Part shown: piece after piece, positions 1-9,102 of the stretch
How positions within the stretch are numbered: position 1 is the stretch's first letter
Layout: every line of letters begins with the position of its first letter
Assembly: GCF_030264295.1 (NCBI RefSeq)
Contig: NZ_CP127173.1
Span: 8,253,501-8,317,500 of the forward strand
DNA: 64,000 nucleotides
Reading direction: 5' to 3'
From: Amycolatopsis nalaikhensis
Lineage (GTDB): Bacteria; Actinomycetota; Actinomycetes; Mycobacteriales; Pseudonocardiaceae
Position numbers and translations under genes: made by a program
Notes under the pieces: generated by a model
Seen by the model: the letters and a program-made list of their open reading frames with translations, nothing else
Databases searched by the model: none
What the model was told of the DNA's origin: nothing

Positions 1-1305
1 GCCCCCGGAGCGCTGGGTCAGGCGCTGGTAGTAGTCGAGGGTGCCGGTCGGCGGGATGGCCTGGTCGGCCCAGCCGTGCCAGAGGACGAGCTTGCCGCCG
101 CGCCGCCGGAACTCCGTCAGGTCCAGGCTCATCGCGTTGTAGCGGACGCCGACGGGGGTGAGCCGGTCGAACTCGCGGCGGGTGAAGGCGAAGCTGTCGA
201 CGGTCGAGGCCGGGGCGCCGATCGGGTAGCCGAGGTAGCGCAGGTAGTTGTCGGCGAGGTTGCGGGCGAACGCGGCGCCGCCGGTCTCGGGGACGCCGAT
301 GATCCAGCCGGCCCAGGCGAGCTCCGAGCCGGGCTGTTCGCCGCCCGGGTAGAGCAGCGTGCCGCGCTCGTCGACCGGGGGCGAGTAGATCTTGCGGGCC
401 GCGCCGACCTGGGCCGGGGTCAGGCAGTCAGCGGTGTCGGTGCCGGCCGGGCAGGTCAGCGTCGCGGGGTCGAAGTGGCAGGTGCGGGGGTCGTCGAGCT
501 GGCCGTCGGTGAGCCCGTCGAGGCGGTCGCAGGCGGCGAGGACGGCGTTGTGCAGGGCGGGCAGCTTCGCGGCGGTGAGGATCGGGCGGCCGTCGGCGCC
601 GGTGTTGGCCCGGGCGAGCCAGGTCTGGAACACCCCGACCAGCGGGCTCCAGTAGTTCGCGGGCGCGCCGGCGACGATGCCGTCGAAGTCGCCGGGGTAG
701 CGCTGGGCGAGCTGGAGGCCTTCGCGGCCGCCGTCGGAGCAGCCGGTGAAGTACGACTTCTTCGGTGGGGCGCCGTAGAAGGCCTTGATGATCGCCTTCG
801 CGGCGCGGGAGACGACGTGGGAGGCGCGGAACTCGAAGTCGTCGCGGGCGGCCTGGTCGTTCGCGCCCCAGCTGCCGTCGTCGACGATGAACGGGGTGCG
901 GCCGACGTGGCCGTCGTCGGTGGCGGCGACCGCGACGTCGGCGCCGTGGGGCAGGCCGCAGTCGGCGAAGGCGGGCGGGGTGATGACGCCGCAGAAGCCG
1001 CCGCAGCCGTACTGCAGGTAGCGGCCGGCGTAGGTCTTGGTGGGCAGCCGCAGCTCGAAGCGGACGGCGGGTTCGACGTAGCCGCGCACGCCGCAGTACT
1101 CGGGGTCGGTGCCGGTCGCGGCGACGACGGTGGCCTCGGTGACGTGCGTGGCCGCGCCCGGCAGGGTGAAGCCGCGGACCAGGTCGACGCAGGCGGAGCT
1201 GGGCCGGACGGCGGAATCCGCCGCGGCGTGGGCGGTGGCCGGGCCGATTCCGGCGGTGGCCAGGGTGAGGGTGAGGACGGCGGTGAAGATCCGGACTGGT
1301 CTCAT
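1..1305 (-). CDS. Tannase/feruloyl esterase family secreted esterase (3' end outside window)
   Basis: Secreted alpha/beta-hydrolase of the tannase/feruloyl esterase family, which cleaves ester bonds to aromatic acids in plant material. The ATG at 1305 opens a signal peptide of roughly 28 residues ending near ATAHA. The catalytic serine is about residue 190 in FTGCSDGGREGL, with the neighbouring cysteine typical of the family, followed by QRYPGDFDGIVAGAP. The acid residue appears in WHGWADQAIPP near the window edge. The catalytic histidine and C-terminus lie beyond position 1, so 435 residues are visible. It is divergent from the GH92 gene with about 145 bp between them. Family call is firm; the substrate is not known. 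Confidence 0.9.
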   Translation of the reverse strand, partial: MRPVRIFTAVLTLTLATAGIGPATAHAAADSAVRPSSACVDLVRGFTLPGAATHVTEATVVAATGTDPEYCGVRGYVEPAVRFELRLPTKTYAGRYLQYGCGGFCGVITPPAFADCGLPHGADVAVAATDDGHVGRTPFIVDDGSWGANDQAARDDFEFRASHVVSRAAKAIIKAFYGAPPKKSYFTGCSDGGREGLQLAQRYPGDFDGIVAGAPANYWSPLVGVFQTWLARANTGADGRPILTAAKLPALHNAVLAACDRLDGLTDGQLDDPRTCHFDPATLTCPAGTDTADCLTPAQVGAARKIYSPPVDERGTLLYPGGEQPGSELAWAGWIIGVPETGGAAFARNLADNYLRYLGYPIGAPASTVDSFAFTRREFDRLTPVGVRYNAMSLDLTEFRRRGGKLVLWHGWADQAIPPTGTLDYYQRLTQRSGG

Positions 1306-1450
1306 TGGGGCCCCTTCCCCTCGGTTGTCCAGTTCTGGCCAGGTTTGCCGACCGGTCTTGACATCGATGTCACCCGCGCGTTTCGCTTCCTGGGCACCGC
1401 CGGTCCCCGTCCGTCGGTCCCCCGTTCACCCTCCAGAGCTTGGAGCAACG

Positions 1451-4400
1451 ATGCCCCGAAGCGCCAGACCGCCGGTCGCTTTCCTGGTGACCGCCGCTGT
1501 GGTCGCCGCCGGCCTGGTCGCCCTCCCCGCGGCCTCCTCCGCCGCCGAAGAAGCCCTCCCCGCCGACTTCACCTCCTCCTTCGAGCCCGGTGACGTCCAG
1601 CCGACGTGGACCGACACCGTCGACACCGACGCCGCCGGCAAGCCCCGCGCGTCCGGCATCAACGGCGCGAACGGCACCGCCATCCCCGGTGACATCCGCG
1701 GGAAGGTGACCGAGTCCAGCGCCAGCAGCGAGAACACCGGCGGCGGCGAGGTCGTCTCGAACCTCGTCGACGGCACCACCGACACGAAGTGGCTGTCGTG
1801 GGACCCGACGGCGTGGGCGCAGATCACGCTGTCCGAGCCGACCTCGATCACGCACTACGCGCTCTCCTCGGCCAACGACTTCGCCGAGCGCGACCCCAAG
1901 GACTGGACCCTGCAGGGTTCCAACGACGCGCAGACCTGGACCGACCTGGACAAGCAGGCTGACCAGGCGTTCACCGCGCGGTTCCAGCAGAAGGACTACC
2001 AGCTGGCCGCGCCGAGCGCGGCGTACAAGTACTTCCGGCTGGACATCACCCGCAACAACGGCGGTCCGATCCTGCAGGTGTCGGAGCTGCTGCTGGCCAA
2101 CGACGACCCGGCACCGCCGCCGCTGCCAAACATGCGCACCTTTACCGACTCGGGCCCGACCAGCGGCTACACGAACAAGAACCGCGTCGGCTTCACCGGG
2201 CTCAAGGCCTTCCGCTACTCGGGCAGCCAGACCCAGGCCCACGGCTGGTCCTACAACAAGGTCTTCGACGTCGACGTCCCGGTCGTGGCCTCGACCGAGC
2301 TGTCCTACAAGGTGCAGCCGCAGTTCATCACCGGCGACCTGAAGTACCAGAGCACGAACGTCGCGATCGACCTGGCCTTCACCGACGGCACCTACCTGCG
2401 TGACCTCGGCGCCACCGACCAGTACGGCTTCCCGCTGACGCCCGAGGGCCAGGGCAAGAGCAAGGTCCTCTACACCAACCAGTGGAACCTGGTGCGCTCC
2501 GCGATCGGCACCGTCGCCCAGGGCAAGACGATCGACCGGATCCTGGTCGGCTTCGACAACCCCGACGGCCCCGGCTCGCTGCAGGGCTGGCTCGACGACG
2601 TGAAGATCTCGGCGACGCCGACGCCGCCGGCCAGCACCCGCCCGAGCGACAACGTGCTCACCACGCGCGGCACGATGGCCAACGGCACCTTCTCCCGCGG
2701 CAACAACTTCCCCGCCACCGCGGTGCCGCACGGGTTCAACTTCTGGACCCCGGTCACCGACGCGAACGCCGACAACGGCGACGTGCGGTGGATGTACAAC
2801 TACCACAGCCAGAACAACGAGCAGAACCTGCCGGAGCTGCAGGCGTTCAGCGTCAGCCACGAGCCGAGCCCGTGGATGGGCGACCGGCAGACCTTCCAGG
2901 TGATGCCGTCCGCGGCCACCGGGGTGCCGGACGCCAACCGCGACGCCCGCGCGCTGGCGTTCAAGCACGACAACGAAGTCGCCCGCGCGCACTACTACGG
3001 CGTGCAGTTCGAGAACGGGATCAAGACCGAGATCGCCCCGACCGACCACGCCGCGGTGTTCCGGTTCTCCTTCCCGGGCAGTGACTCGAGCCTGCTCTTC
3101 GACAACTACAAGAACCAGGGCGGCCTGACGCTCGACACCGCCAGCGGCACGCTGTCGGGCTACACCGACGTCAAGAGCGGCCTGTCGGCCGGGGCGGGCC
3201 GGATGTTCGTCTACGCCACCTTCGACAAGCCGGTCACCGCGGGCGGCAAGATCACCGGGCAGGGCCGCGACAACGTCACCGGCTACCTGCGGTTCGACGC
3301 CGGCGCGGACAAGACCGTGTCGATGAAGATCGCGACGTCGCTGATCAGCGTGGACCAGGCGAAGAAGAACCTGGCCCAGGAGATCACCCCGAACGCGACC
3401 TTCGACTCCGTCCGCGACGCCGCCCAGCGCGCCTGGGACGACCAGCTGAAGGTGATCGAGGTCGAGGGCGCGTCCAAGGACCAGCTCACGACGCTGTACT
3501 CGAACCTGTACCGGCTGTTCCTGTACCCGAACTCGGCGTTCGAGAACACCGGCACCCCGGAGAAGCCGAAGTACCAGTACGCGAGCTTCGTCTCGCCGAA
3601 GGCGGGGGCGGACACCCCGACCCAGACCGGGGCGAAGATCGTCGACGGCCAGACCTACGTCAACAACGGGTTCTGGGACACCTACCGCACGACGTGGCCG
3701 GCGTACTCGCTGCTGACCCCGGACATGGCCGGGAAGATGGTCGATGGGTTCGTCCAGCAGTACCGCGACGGCGGCTGGATCTCCCGCTGGTCCTCGCCGG
3801 GCTACGCGGACCTGATGACGGGCACCAGCGCGGACGTCGCGTTCGCCGACGCCTACCTCAAGGGCGTGCGCAACTTCGACGTCAAGTCGTTCTACGACGC
3901 GGCGCTGAAGGACGCGACGGTGACCCCGCCGAACAACGCGGTCGGCCGCAAGGGCGTGGACCAGGGCATGTTCCTCGGGTACGCGCCGAACACCGCCGAC
4001 CACGGGTTCTCGTGGTCGATCGAGGGCTACGTCAACGACTTCGGCATCGCGAACCTGTCGAAGAAGCTCTACGACGAAGCCCCGGCGAGCGACCCGCGCA
4101 AGCAGGAGTACCTGGCCAACTACGAGTACTTCACCAGCCGCGCGCAGCAGTACGTGAACCTGTTCGACCCGAGTGTCGGGTTCTTCCAGGGCCGCGACGC
4201 GGCGGGCAAGTTCAGCCGGTCGCCGGAGCAGTACGACCCGCGGGTGTGGGGCATCGACTACACCGAGACCAACGGCTGGGGCATGGCGTTCTCCGTGCCG
4301 CAGGACGGTCAGGGCCTGGCCAACCTCTACGGCGGCCAGGCGGGCCTGGCGAAGAAGCTGGACGCGTTCTTCGCCGACCAGGAGACCGCGAACTTCCCGG

Positions 4401-5773
4401 GCTCCTACGGTGGCGTGATCCACGAGATGCGGGAGGCGCGGGACGTGCGGATGGGCCAGCTCGGCCACTCCAACCAGGCCTCGCACCACACGCTCTACAT
4501 GTACGACTACGCGGGCCAGCCGGCCAAGACGCAGGAGAAGGTCCGCGAGGCGCTCTCGCGGCTCTACACCGGCAGCGAGATCGGCCAGGGCTACGCCGGT
4601 GACGAGGACAACGGCGAGCAGTCGGCGTGGTGGACGTTCTCGGCGCTGGGCTTCTACCCGCTGCAGATGGGCAGCCCGAACTACGCGATCGGGTCGCCGC
4701 TGTTCAAGAAGGCCACCGTCCACCTGGCCGGCGGCAAGGACCTGGTGATCAACGCGCCGAAGAACAGCGCGAAGAACGTCTACGTCCAGGGCGTGAAGGT
4801 CAACGGCAAGGCGTACTCCTCGACGTCGCTGCCGCACGACCTGATCGCCAAGGGCGGGACGATCGACTTCGACATGGGCCCGAACCCGTCGTCGTGGGGT
4901 ACCGCCCCCGGTGACGCGCCGAAGTCGATCACCTCGGGTGACGCGGTGCCGACGCCGCTGCACGACGAGACCGGGGCCGGCAAGGGCACGCTGTCCACTT
5001 CGGACGGCTCGAACGCCGGTGCGCTGTTCGACAACACCTCGCGCACCCAGGCCGCCGTCACCGGCGCCGTGCAGTACCAGCTCAACAACACCGAGGAGGC
5101 CGTCAGCCACTACACGCTGACGTCCCAGACCGGTGCGGGCGACCCGAAGAGCTGGGTGCTGAAGGGCTCCTACGACGGCAAGACCTGGGCCGTGGCCGAC
5201 AAGCAGGAGAACCAGGCGTTCAGCTGGCGGCAGCAGACGCGGGCGTTCAAGGTGGCCAACCCGGCGCACTACGCCTACTACCGGCTCGAGGTCACCGCGA
5301 CCAGCACCGGCGCCCCGGCGCAGCTGGCCGAGGTGGAGCTGCTGGGCCAGCCGGACGCGGCCTGCACGAAGACGGTCACCGGCGCCTCCGGGCCGCTGTC
5401 GGTCACCTCGGGCACGGTGTGCCTGCGGGACGCGGCGGTGTCGGGCCCGGTCACCGTCGCCGAGGGTGCGTCGCTGGTGGTGCGCGGCGGCACGATCGAG
5501 GGCCCGCTCGCGGCCACCGGCGCCGGCCGGGTCGTGCTCGACCGCACGAAGGTCACCGGCCCGGTGGCGATCACCGGGACGACCGGCCCGGTGTCGATCG
5601 AGCTGACCGACTTCGGCGGCCCGCTGGCGCTGACGGCCAACCACGGCCCGGTGCTGACGTCCAGCACGGTGGCGGGCCCGCTGGCGTGCGCGCTCAACAC
5701 GCCGGTGCCGACGGACTACGACCTGCCGAACACCGTCCGCGGCCCCGCCGCCGGGCAGTGCGCGAAGCTCTAG
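1451..5773 (+). CDS. Secreted GH92 alpha-mannosidase with two F5/8C-type domains
   Basis: Exo-acting alpha-mannosidase (GH92, calcium-dependent, usually alpha-1,2) acting outside the cell. The ATG at 1451 is preferred because it starts a signal peptide (PVAFLVTAAVVAAGLVALPA). An in-frame ORF extends further upstream but has no such start. Rough layout in 1440 residues: signal 1-32; discoidin-like domain 70-210; beta-sandwich 215-395; GH92 core 400-1150 with RGNNFPATAVPHGFNFW, FWDTYRTTWPAY and the acidic GDEDNGEQSAW loop; second discoidin-like domain 1160-1305; then a repetitive tail to 1440 with recurring GPL/GPV turns that looks like a short beta-solenoid. It is followed by hairpins and a paralogue at 5977. 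Confidence 0.93.
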   Translation: MPRSARPPVAFLVTAAVVAAGLVALPAASSAAEEALPADFTSSFEPGDVQPTWTDTVDTDAAGKPRASGINGANGTAIPGDIRGKVTESSASSENTGGGEVVSNLVDGTTDTKWLSWDPTAWAQITLSEPTSITHYALSSANDFAERDPKDWTLQGSNDAQTWTDLDKQADQAFTARFQQKDYQLAAPSAAYKYFRLDITRNNGGPILQVSELLLANDDPAPPPLPNMRTFTDSGPTSGYTNKNRVGFTGLKAFRYSGSQTQAHGWSYNKVFDVDVPVVASTELSYKVQPQFITGDLKYQSTNVAIDLAFTDGTYLRDLGATDQYGFPLTPEGQGKSKVLYTNQWNLVRSAIGTVAQGKTIDRILVGFDNPDGPGSLQGWLDDVKISATPTPPASTRPSDNVLTTRGTMANGTFSRGNNFPATAVPHGFNFWTPVTDANADNGDVRWMYNYHSQNNEQNLPELQAFSVSHEPSPWMGDRQTFQVMPSAATGVPDANRDARALAFKHDNEVARAHYYGVQFENGIKTEIAPTDHAAVFRFSFPGSDSSLLFDNYKNQGGLTLDTASGTLSGYTDVKSGLSAGAGRMFVYATFDKPVTAGGKITGQGRDNVTGYLRFDAGADKTVSMKIATSLISVDQAKKNLAQEITPNATFDSVRDAAQRAWDDQLKVIEVEGASKDQLTTLYSNLYRLFLYPNSAFENTGTPEKPKYQYASFVSPKAGADTPTQTGAKIVDGQTYVNNGFWDTYRTTWPAYSLLTPDMAGKMVDGFVQQYRDGGWISRWSSPGYADLMTGTSADVAFADAYLKGVRNFDVKSFYDAALKDATVTPPNNAVGRKGVDQGMFLGYAPNTADHGFSWSIEGYVNDFGIANLSKKLYDEAPASDPRKQEYLANYEYFTSRAQQYVNLFDPSVGFFQGRDAAGKFSRSPEQYDPRVWGIDYTETNGWGMAFSVPQDGQGLANLYGGQAGLAKKLDAFFADQETANFPGSYGGVIHEMREARDVRMGQLGHSNQASHHTLYMYDYAGQPAKTQEKVREALSRLYTGSEIGQGYAGDEDNGEQSAWWTFSALGFYPLQMGSPNYAIGSPLFKKATVHLAGGKDLVINAPKNSAKNVYVQGVKVNGKAYSSTSLPHDLIAKGGTIDFDMGPNPSSWGTAPGDAPKSITSGDAVPTPLHDETGAGKGTLSTSDGSNAGALFDNTSRTQAAVTGAVQYQLNNTEEAVSHYTLTSQTGAGDPKSWVLKGSYDGKTWAVADKQENQAFSWRQQTRAFKVANPAHYAYYRLEVTATSTGAPAQLAEVELLGQPDAACTKTVTGASGPLSVTSGTVCLRDAAVSGPVTVAEGASLVVRGGTIEGPLAATGAGRVVLDRTKVTGPVAITGTTGPVSIELTDFGGPLALTANHGPVLTSSTVAGPLACALNTPVPTDYDLPNTVRGPAAGQCAKL

Positions 5774-5787
5774 TCCAGCGGTAGGCC

Positions 5788-5836
5788 CGTGAAGGCCTCT
5801 TTCCCGGTTGCTGTGGCCGGGGAGGAGGCCTTCACG
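5788..5836. terminator. Hairpin after the first GH92 gene
   Basis: Perfect 12-bp arms CGTGAAGGCCTC and GAGGCCTTCACG, with a further inner GC-rich pairing, begin 15 bp after the GH92 stop codon. There is no T-run. It may act as a terminator and resembles the family of palindromic intergenic elements seen elsewhere in this window. Confidence 0.6.
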
Positions 5837-5868
5837 GCGTTCGGGGCGCCGAGGGGTGGGCGGCGAGG

Positions 5869-5917
5869 GCTGAAGGGGACTTTCATCGCATCGGATGCGA
5901 TTAAAGTCCCCTTCAGC
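5869..5917. repeat. 49-bp palindromic intergenic element (GCTGAAGGGGACTTT family)
   Basis: Outer arms of 15 bp (5869-5883 and 5903-5917) and inner arms ATCGCATC / GATGCGAT pair almost end to end around a single central G. A close relative of exactly the same length lies at 27570-27618. The element sits between the two GH92 genes, about 60 bp before the second start. Confidence 0.85.
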
Positions 5918-5976
5918 ACATCGCGGTCCCGCGCCGGTCCGGCCCGCTACGCCGTTCGGCCGATACGGTGTAGCGC

Positions 5977-8900
5977 ATGCCCGACGCCGTGTTCTTCTCC
6001 TCCTTCGAATCCGGCGACCCGCAGCCCGCGGACCCCGCGCTGCGCGTCGACAGCGGACCGGACCGCTCCCCCACGGCCAAGACCGGTGTCGGCTTCACCG
6101 GCCTGCGGGCGCTGCGCTACACCGCGCGGCCCGAGGCCGTCCTGTTCGAGCTGGACCTGCCGGTGACCGAGCGCACCGAGCTGTCCTATGTGGTCTTCCC
6201 GGCCGCCGACGGCGAGATCCCCGCCTACCTCGCCACCCGGGTCAGCGTGGACGTCGAGTTCGCCGACGGCACCTCCGCCGGGTTCGCGCCGGTGGACGAC
6301 AAGACGCTGTGGGTGGACCAGTGGAACCCGGTGCGCCGCCCGCTCGGGGCGTTCGCCGGGCGCCGGGTGCGGCGGCTGGTGCTGCGCACCGCCGTGCCGG
6401 AGGGGGACGTCACCGGTTGGCTCGACGACGTCCGCGTCGGCGACCGCGCCGAGCCGCCGCGGGACCCGGTCGACTGCGTCCGCACGACCCGCGGCTCGCA
6501 CTCCAGCAGCGAGTATTCCCGGGGCAACAACTTCCCGGCCACGGCGGTGCCGCACGGGTTCAACTTCTGGACCCCGGTCACCGACGCCGGGGTGACGAAC
6601 TGGATCTACTCCTACCACCGGCACAACGACGCGGAGAACCGACCGGCGCTGCAGGCGCTGGCGTTGTCGCACCAGCCGAGCCCGTGGATGGGCGACCGGC
6701 ACACCTTCCACATCCTGCCCGGCACCGGCCCGGTCGAGCCGGACCGCCGCAAGCGCGCGCTGCCGTTCTCCCACGCCGACGAGACGGACTCGCCGCACCA
6801 CTACGGCGTCCGGTTCGCCAACGGCGTCACCGCCGATCTCGCGCCGACGTCGCACGCGGCGATCCTGCGCTGCACCTTCCCGGACAAGCACGGGTGGCTG
6901 CTGTTCGACAACGTCGGCAACCGCGGCGGGCTGCGCCTGAACCCCGACACCGGCGTCGTCACCGGGTACACCTGGGTCCGCAGCCGGCTGTCGGCCGGGG
7001 CGCGGCGGATGTTCGTCCACGCCGTGACCGACGCCCCGGCGACCACCGGCGGCAAGATCCGGCGCAAGCCGTGGCGGCGGGTGGCGGGGTACTTCGAGTT
7101 CGACGGCCCGGACGTGACGCTGCGGATCGCGACGTCGCTGATCAGCCTCGCCCAGGCCAAGCGGAACCTGGAGCTGGAGATCCCGGCCGGGACGACGTTC
7201 GAGCAGGTCCGCACACGGGCGCGGGAGCTGTGGGCCGAGCAGCTCGGCCGCGTCGAAGTCGAAGGCGCCACAGAGGACCAGCGCACGACGCTCTACTCGA
7301 ACCTCTACCGGCTGTTCCTGTACCCGAACGTGGCGCACGAGAACACGCCGAAGGGGGTCCGGCACGCCAGCCCGGTCCGGCGGCGGTGGTGGCCGAGCAC
7401 CCGCAAGCGCACCGGCGCGAAGGTCGTCGACGGCGAGCTGTACGTCAACAACGGCTTCTGGGACACCTACCGCACCACCTGGCCCGCGTACGCGCTGCTC
7501 ACCCCCGAACACTGCGGCCGGATGATCGACGGGTTCGTCCAGCAGTACCGCGAAGGCGGCTGGATCTCCCGGTGGTCCTCCCCCGGTTACGCCGACCTGA
7601 TGACGGGCACCAGCTCCGACGTCGCGTTCGCCGACGCCTACCTCAAGGGCGTCCGCGACTTCGACGTCGAGGCGGCCTACGACGCGGCGCTGAAGAACGC
7701 CACGGTCACCTCGCCGCACCGCTCGGTCGGCCGCAAGGGCCTGGCGGAGTCGATCTTCCTCGGCTACACCCCGACGTCCGTCCACGAAGGACTGTCCTGG
7801 GCGCTGGAGGGCTGCATCAACGACTTCGGCCTCGCCAACCTCTCGGAGGCACTTTCACGTGAAAGTGCCGGGCCGCGGGCACGGATGTACGCCGACTACG
7901 CGGCCTACTTCCGCGAGCGCGCGAAGCACTACGTCCACCACTTCGACCCGAAGATCGGGTTCTTCCAGGGCCGCAACCGCGACGGCAGCCGCCGCTTCGC
8001 GCCCGAGGGCTACGACCCCGCCGCGTGGGGCGGCGACTTCGTCGAGACCAACGCCTGGAACACCGCCTTCACCGCACCCCACGACGGCCCCGGCCTCGCC
8101 GCCCTCCACGGCGGCAACGCGGGCCTCGAAGCCAAGCTCGACACGTTCTTCGCCACGCCGGAAACCGGCCGCAAGCCCGGCGCGTACGGCGGGTTGATCC
8201 ACGAGATGACCGAAGCCCGCGACGTCCGCATGGGCCAGTACGGCCACTCCAACCAGCCCTCGCACCACATCCCGTACGTCTACAACCTGGCCGGGGCACC
8301 CGCGAAGGCCCAGCGCGTCGTGCGGGAGGTGCTGCGGCGGCTCTACCTCGGCAGCGAAATCGGCCAGGGCTACCCCGGCGACGAGGACAACGGCGAGATG
8401 TCCGCGTGGTACGTCTTCAGCGCGCTGGGCTTCTACCCGCTGGCTGTGGGCAGCCCGCGCTACGCGATCGGGTCACCGCTGTTCGAGAAGGCGACCGTGC
8501 ACCTGGGCGGGGGCAAGACGCTGGTCGTCCGCGCGCCCGGAAACACCGAGGAGACCGTCTACGTCCGCGGCCTCACCGTCGACGGGCAGCCGCACGAGGC
8601 GACGTCGATCGCGCACGCCACCCTCGCGGGCGGTGCCGAGCTGGTCTTCGACCTCACCACCGAACCCACGACCTGGGGCGCCCCGCCGCCGCCCGCCGAA
8701 GAGCCGTCGCCGGTCGCCGACCTCGCCGGGACGGCGACCAGTGCCGACGGCACGAACGTCACCGCCTTGTTCGACGACACCACCCGGACCCAGGTCACCT
8801 TCCGCAGCGGCACCCCGGAGGTCGAGTTCACCGTCACCGGCGAACCCCGCGAAGTCACGCTGTACACCCTCACCTCCGGCGACGGCCGCGGCGACCCGAG

Positions 8901-9102
8901 CGCGTGGGTCCTCGAAGGCTCCGACGACGGCACCGAGTGGACCACCCTCGACGAACGCACCGGCGAGCTGTTCCGCTGGCGCCGCCAGACCCGTCCCTTC
9001 GCCCTCGCCACCCCGGCCGCGCACGGCCGCTACCGGCTGCGGGTCACCGAAACCCGCGGCCGCCGCACGACCCTCGCCCAGTGGGAGCTGCTGGCCCGAT
9101 GA
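5977..9102 (+). CDS. GH92 alpha-mannosidase paralogue without signal peptide
   Basis: Second GH92 alpha-mannosidase, 1041 residues. The N-terminal beta-sandwich region (about 1-165) begins MPDAVFFSSFESGDPQP, matching the mature N-terminal region of the upstream paralogue, but no signal peptide or membrane anchor precedes it. The GH92 core (about 168-900) has RGNNFPATAVPHGFNFW, FWDTYRTTWPAY and GDEDNGEMSAWYVFSALG. A discoidin-like domain ends the protein (about 915-1041). The family is usually exported, so this copy is either cytoplasmic or exported another way. Its stop overlaps the FUSC start (ATGA). A 22-bp perfect palindrome lies in frame at 7848-7869, in a linker that varies between the paralogues. 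Confidence 0.92.
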   Translation: MPDAVFFSSFESGDPQPADPALRVDSGPDRSPTAKTGVGFTGLRALRYTARPEAVLFELDLPVTERTELSYVVFPAADGEIPAYLATRVSVDVEFADGTSAGFAPVDDKTLWVDQWNPVRRPLGAFAGRRVRRLVLRTAVPEGDVTGWLDDVRVGDRAEPPRDPVDCVRTTRGSHSSSEYSRGNNFPATAVPHGFNFWTPVTDAGVTNWIYSYHRHNDAENRPALQALALSHQPSPWMGDRHTFHILPGTGPVEPDRRKRALPFSHADETDSPHHYGVRFANGVTADLAPTSHAAILRCTFPDKHGWLLFDNVGNRGGLRLNPDTGVVTGYTWVRSRLSAGARRMFVHAVTDAPATTGGKIRRKPWRRVAGYFEFDGPDVTLRIATSLISLAQAKRNLELEIPAGTTFEQVRTRARELWAEQLGRVEVEGATEDQRTTLYSNLYRLFLYPNVAHENTPKGVRHASPVRRRWWPSTRKRTGAKVVDGELYVNNGFWDTYRTTWPAYALLTPEHCGRMIDGFVQQYREGGWISRWSSPGYADLMTGTSSDVAFADAYLKGVRDFDVEAAYDAALKNATVTSPHRSVGRKGLAESIFLGYTPTSVHEGLSWALEGCINDFGLANLSEALSRESAGPRARMYADYAAYFRERAKHYVHHFDPKIGFFQGRNRDGSRRFAPEGYDPAAWGGDFVETNAWNTAFTAPHDGPGLAALHGGNAGLEAKLDTFFATPETGRKPGAYGGLIHEMTEARDVRMGQYGHSNQPSHHIPYVYNLAGAPAKAQRVVREVLRRLYLGSEIGQGYPGDEDNGEMSAWYVFSALGFYPLAVGSPRYAIGSPLFEKATVHLGGGKTLVVRAPGNTEETVYVRGLTVDGQPHEATSIAHATLAGGAELVFDLTTEPTTWGAPPPPAEEPSPVADLAGTATSADGTNVTALFDDTTRTQVTFRSGTPEVEFTVTGEPREVTLYTLTSGDGRGDPSAWVLEGSDDGTEWTTLDERTGELFRWRRQTRPFALATPAAHGRYRLRVTETRGRRTTLAQWELLAR
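7848..7869. repeat. Perfect 22-bp palindrome inside the GH92 coding region (core TTTCACGTGAAA)
   Basis: The palindrome reads GGCAC-TTTCACGTGAAA-GTGCC and is translated as part of EALSRESAG. The first GH92 gene has an unrelated sequence at this position, so the palindrome seems to have been acquired by a tolerant linker. The same 12-bp core recurs in the intergenic palindrome at 62847-62866. Confidence 0.85.

Noticed and set aside
1370..5644. 1424-residue ORF on the minus strand opposite the GH92 gene
   Set aside because: Arg/Gly/Val-rich composition typical of an antisense shadow in high-GC DNA; the plus strand holds a clear GH92 enzyme.
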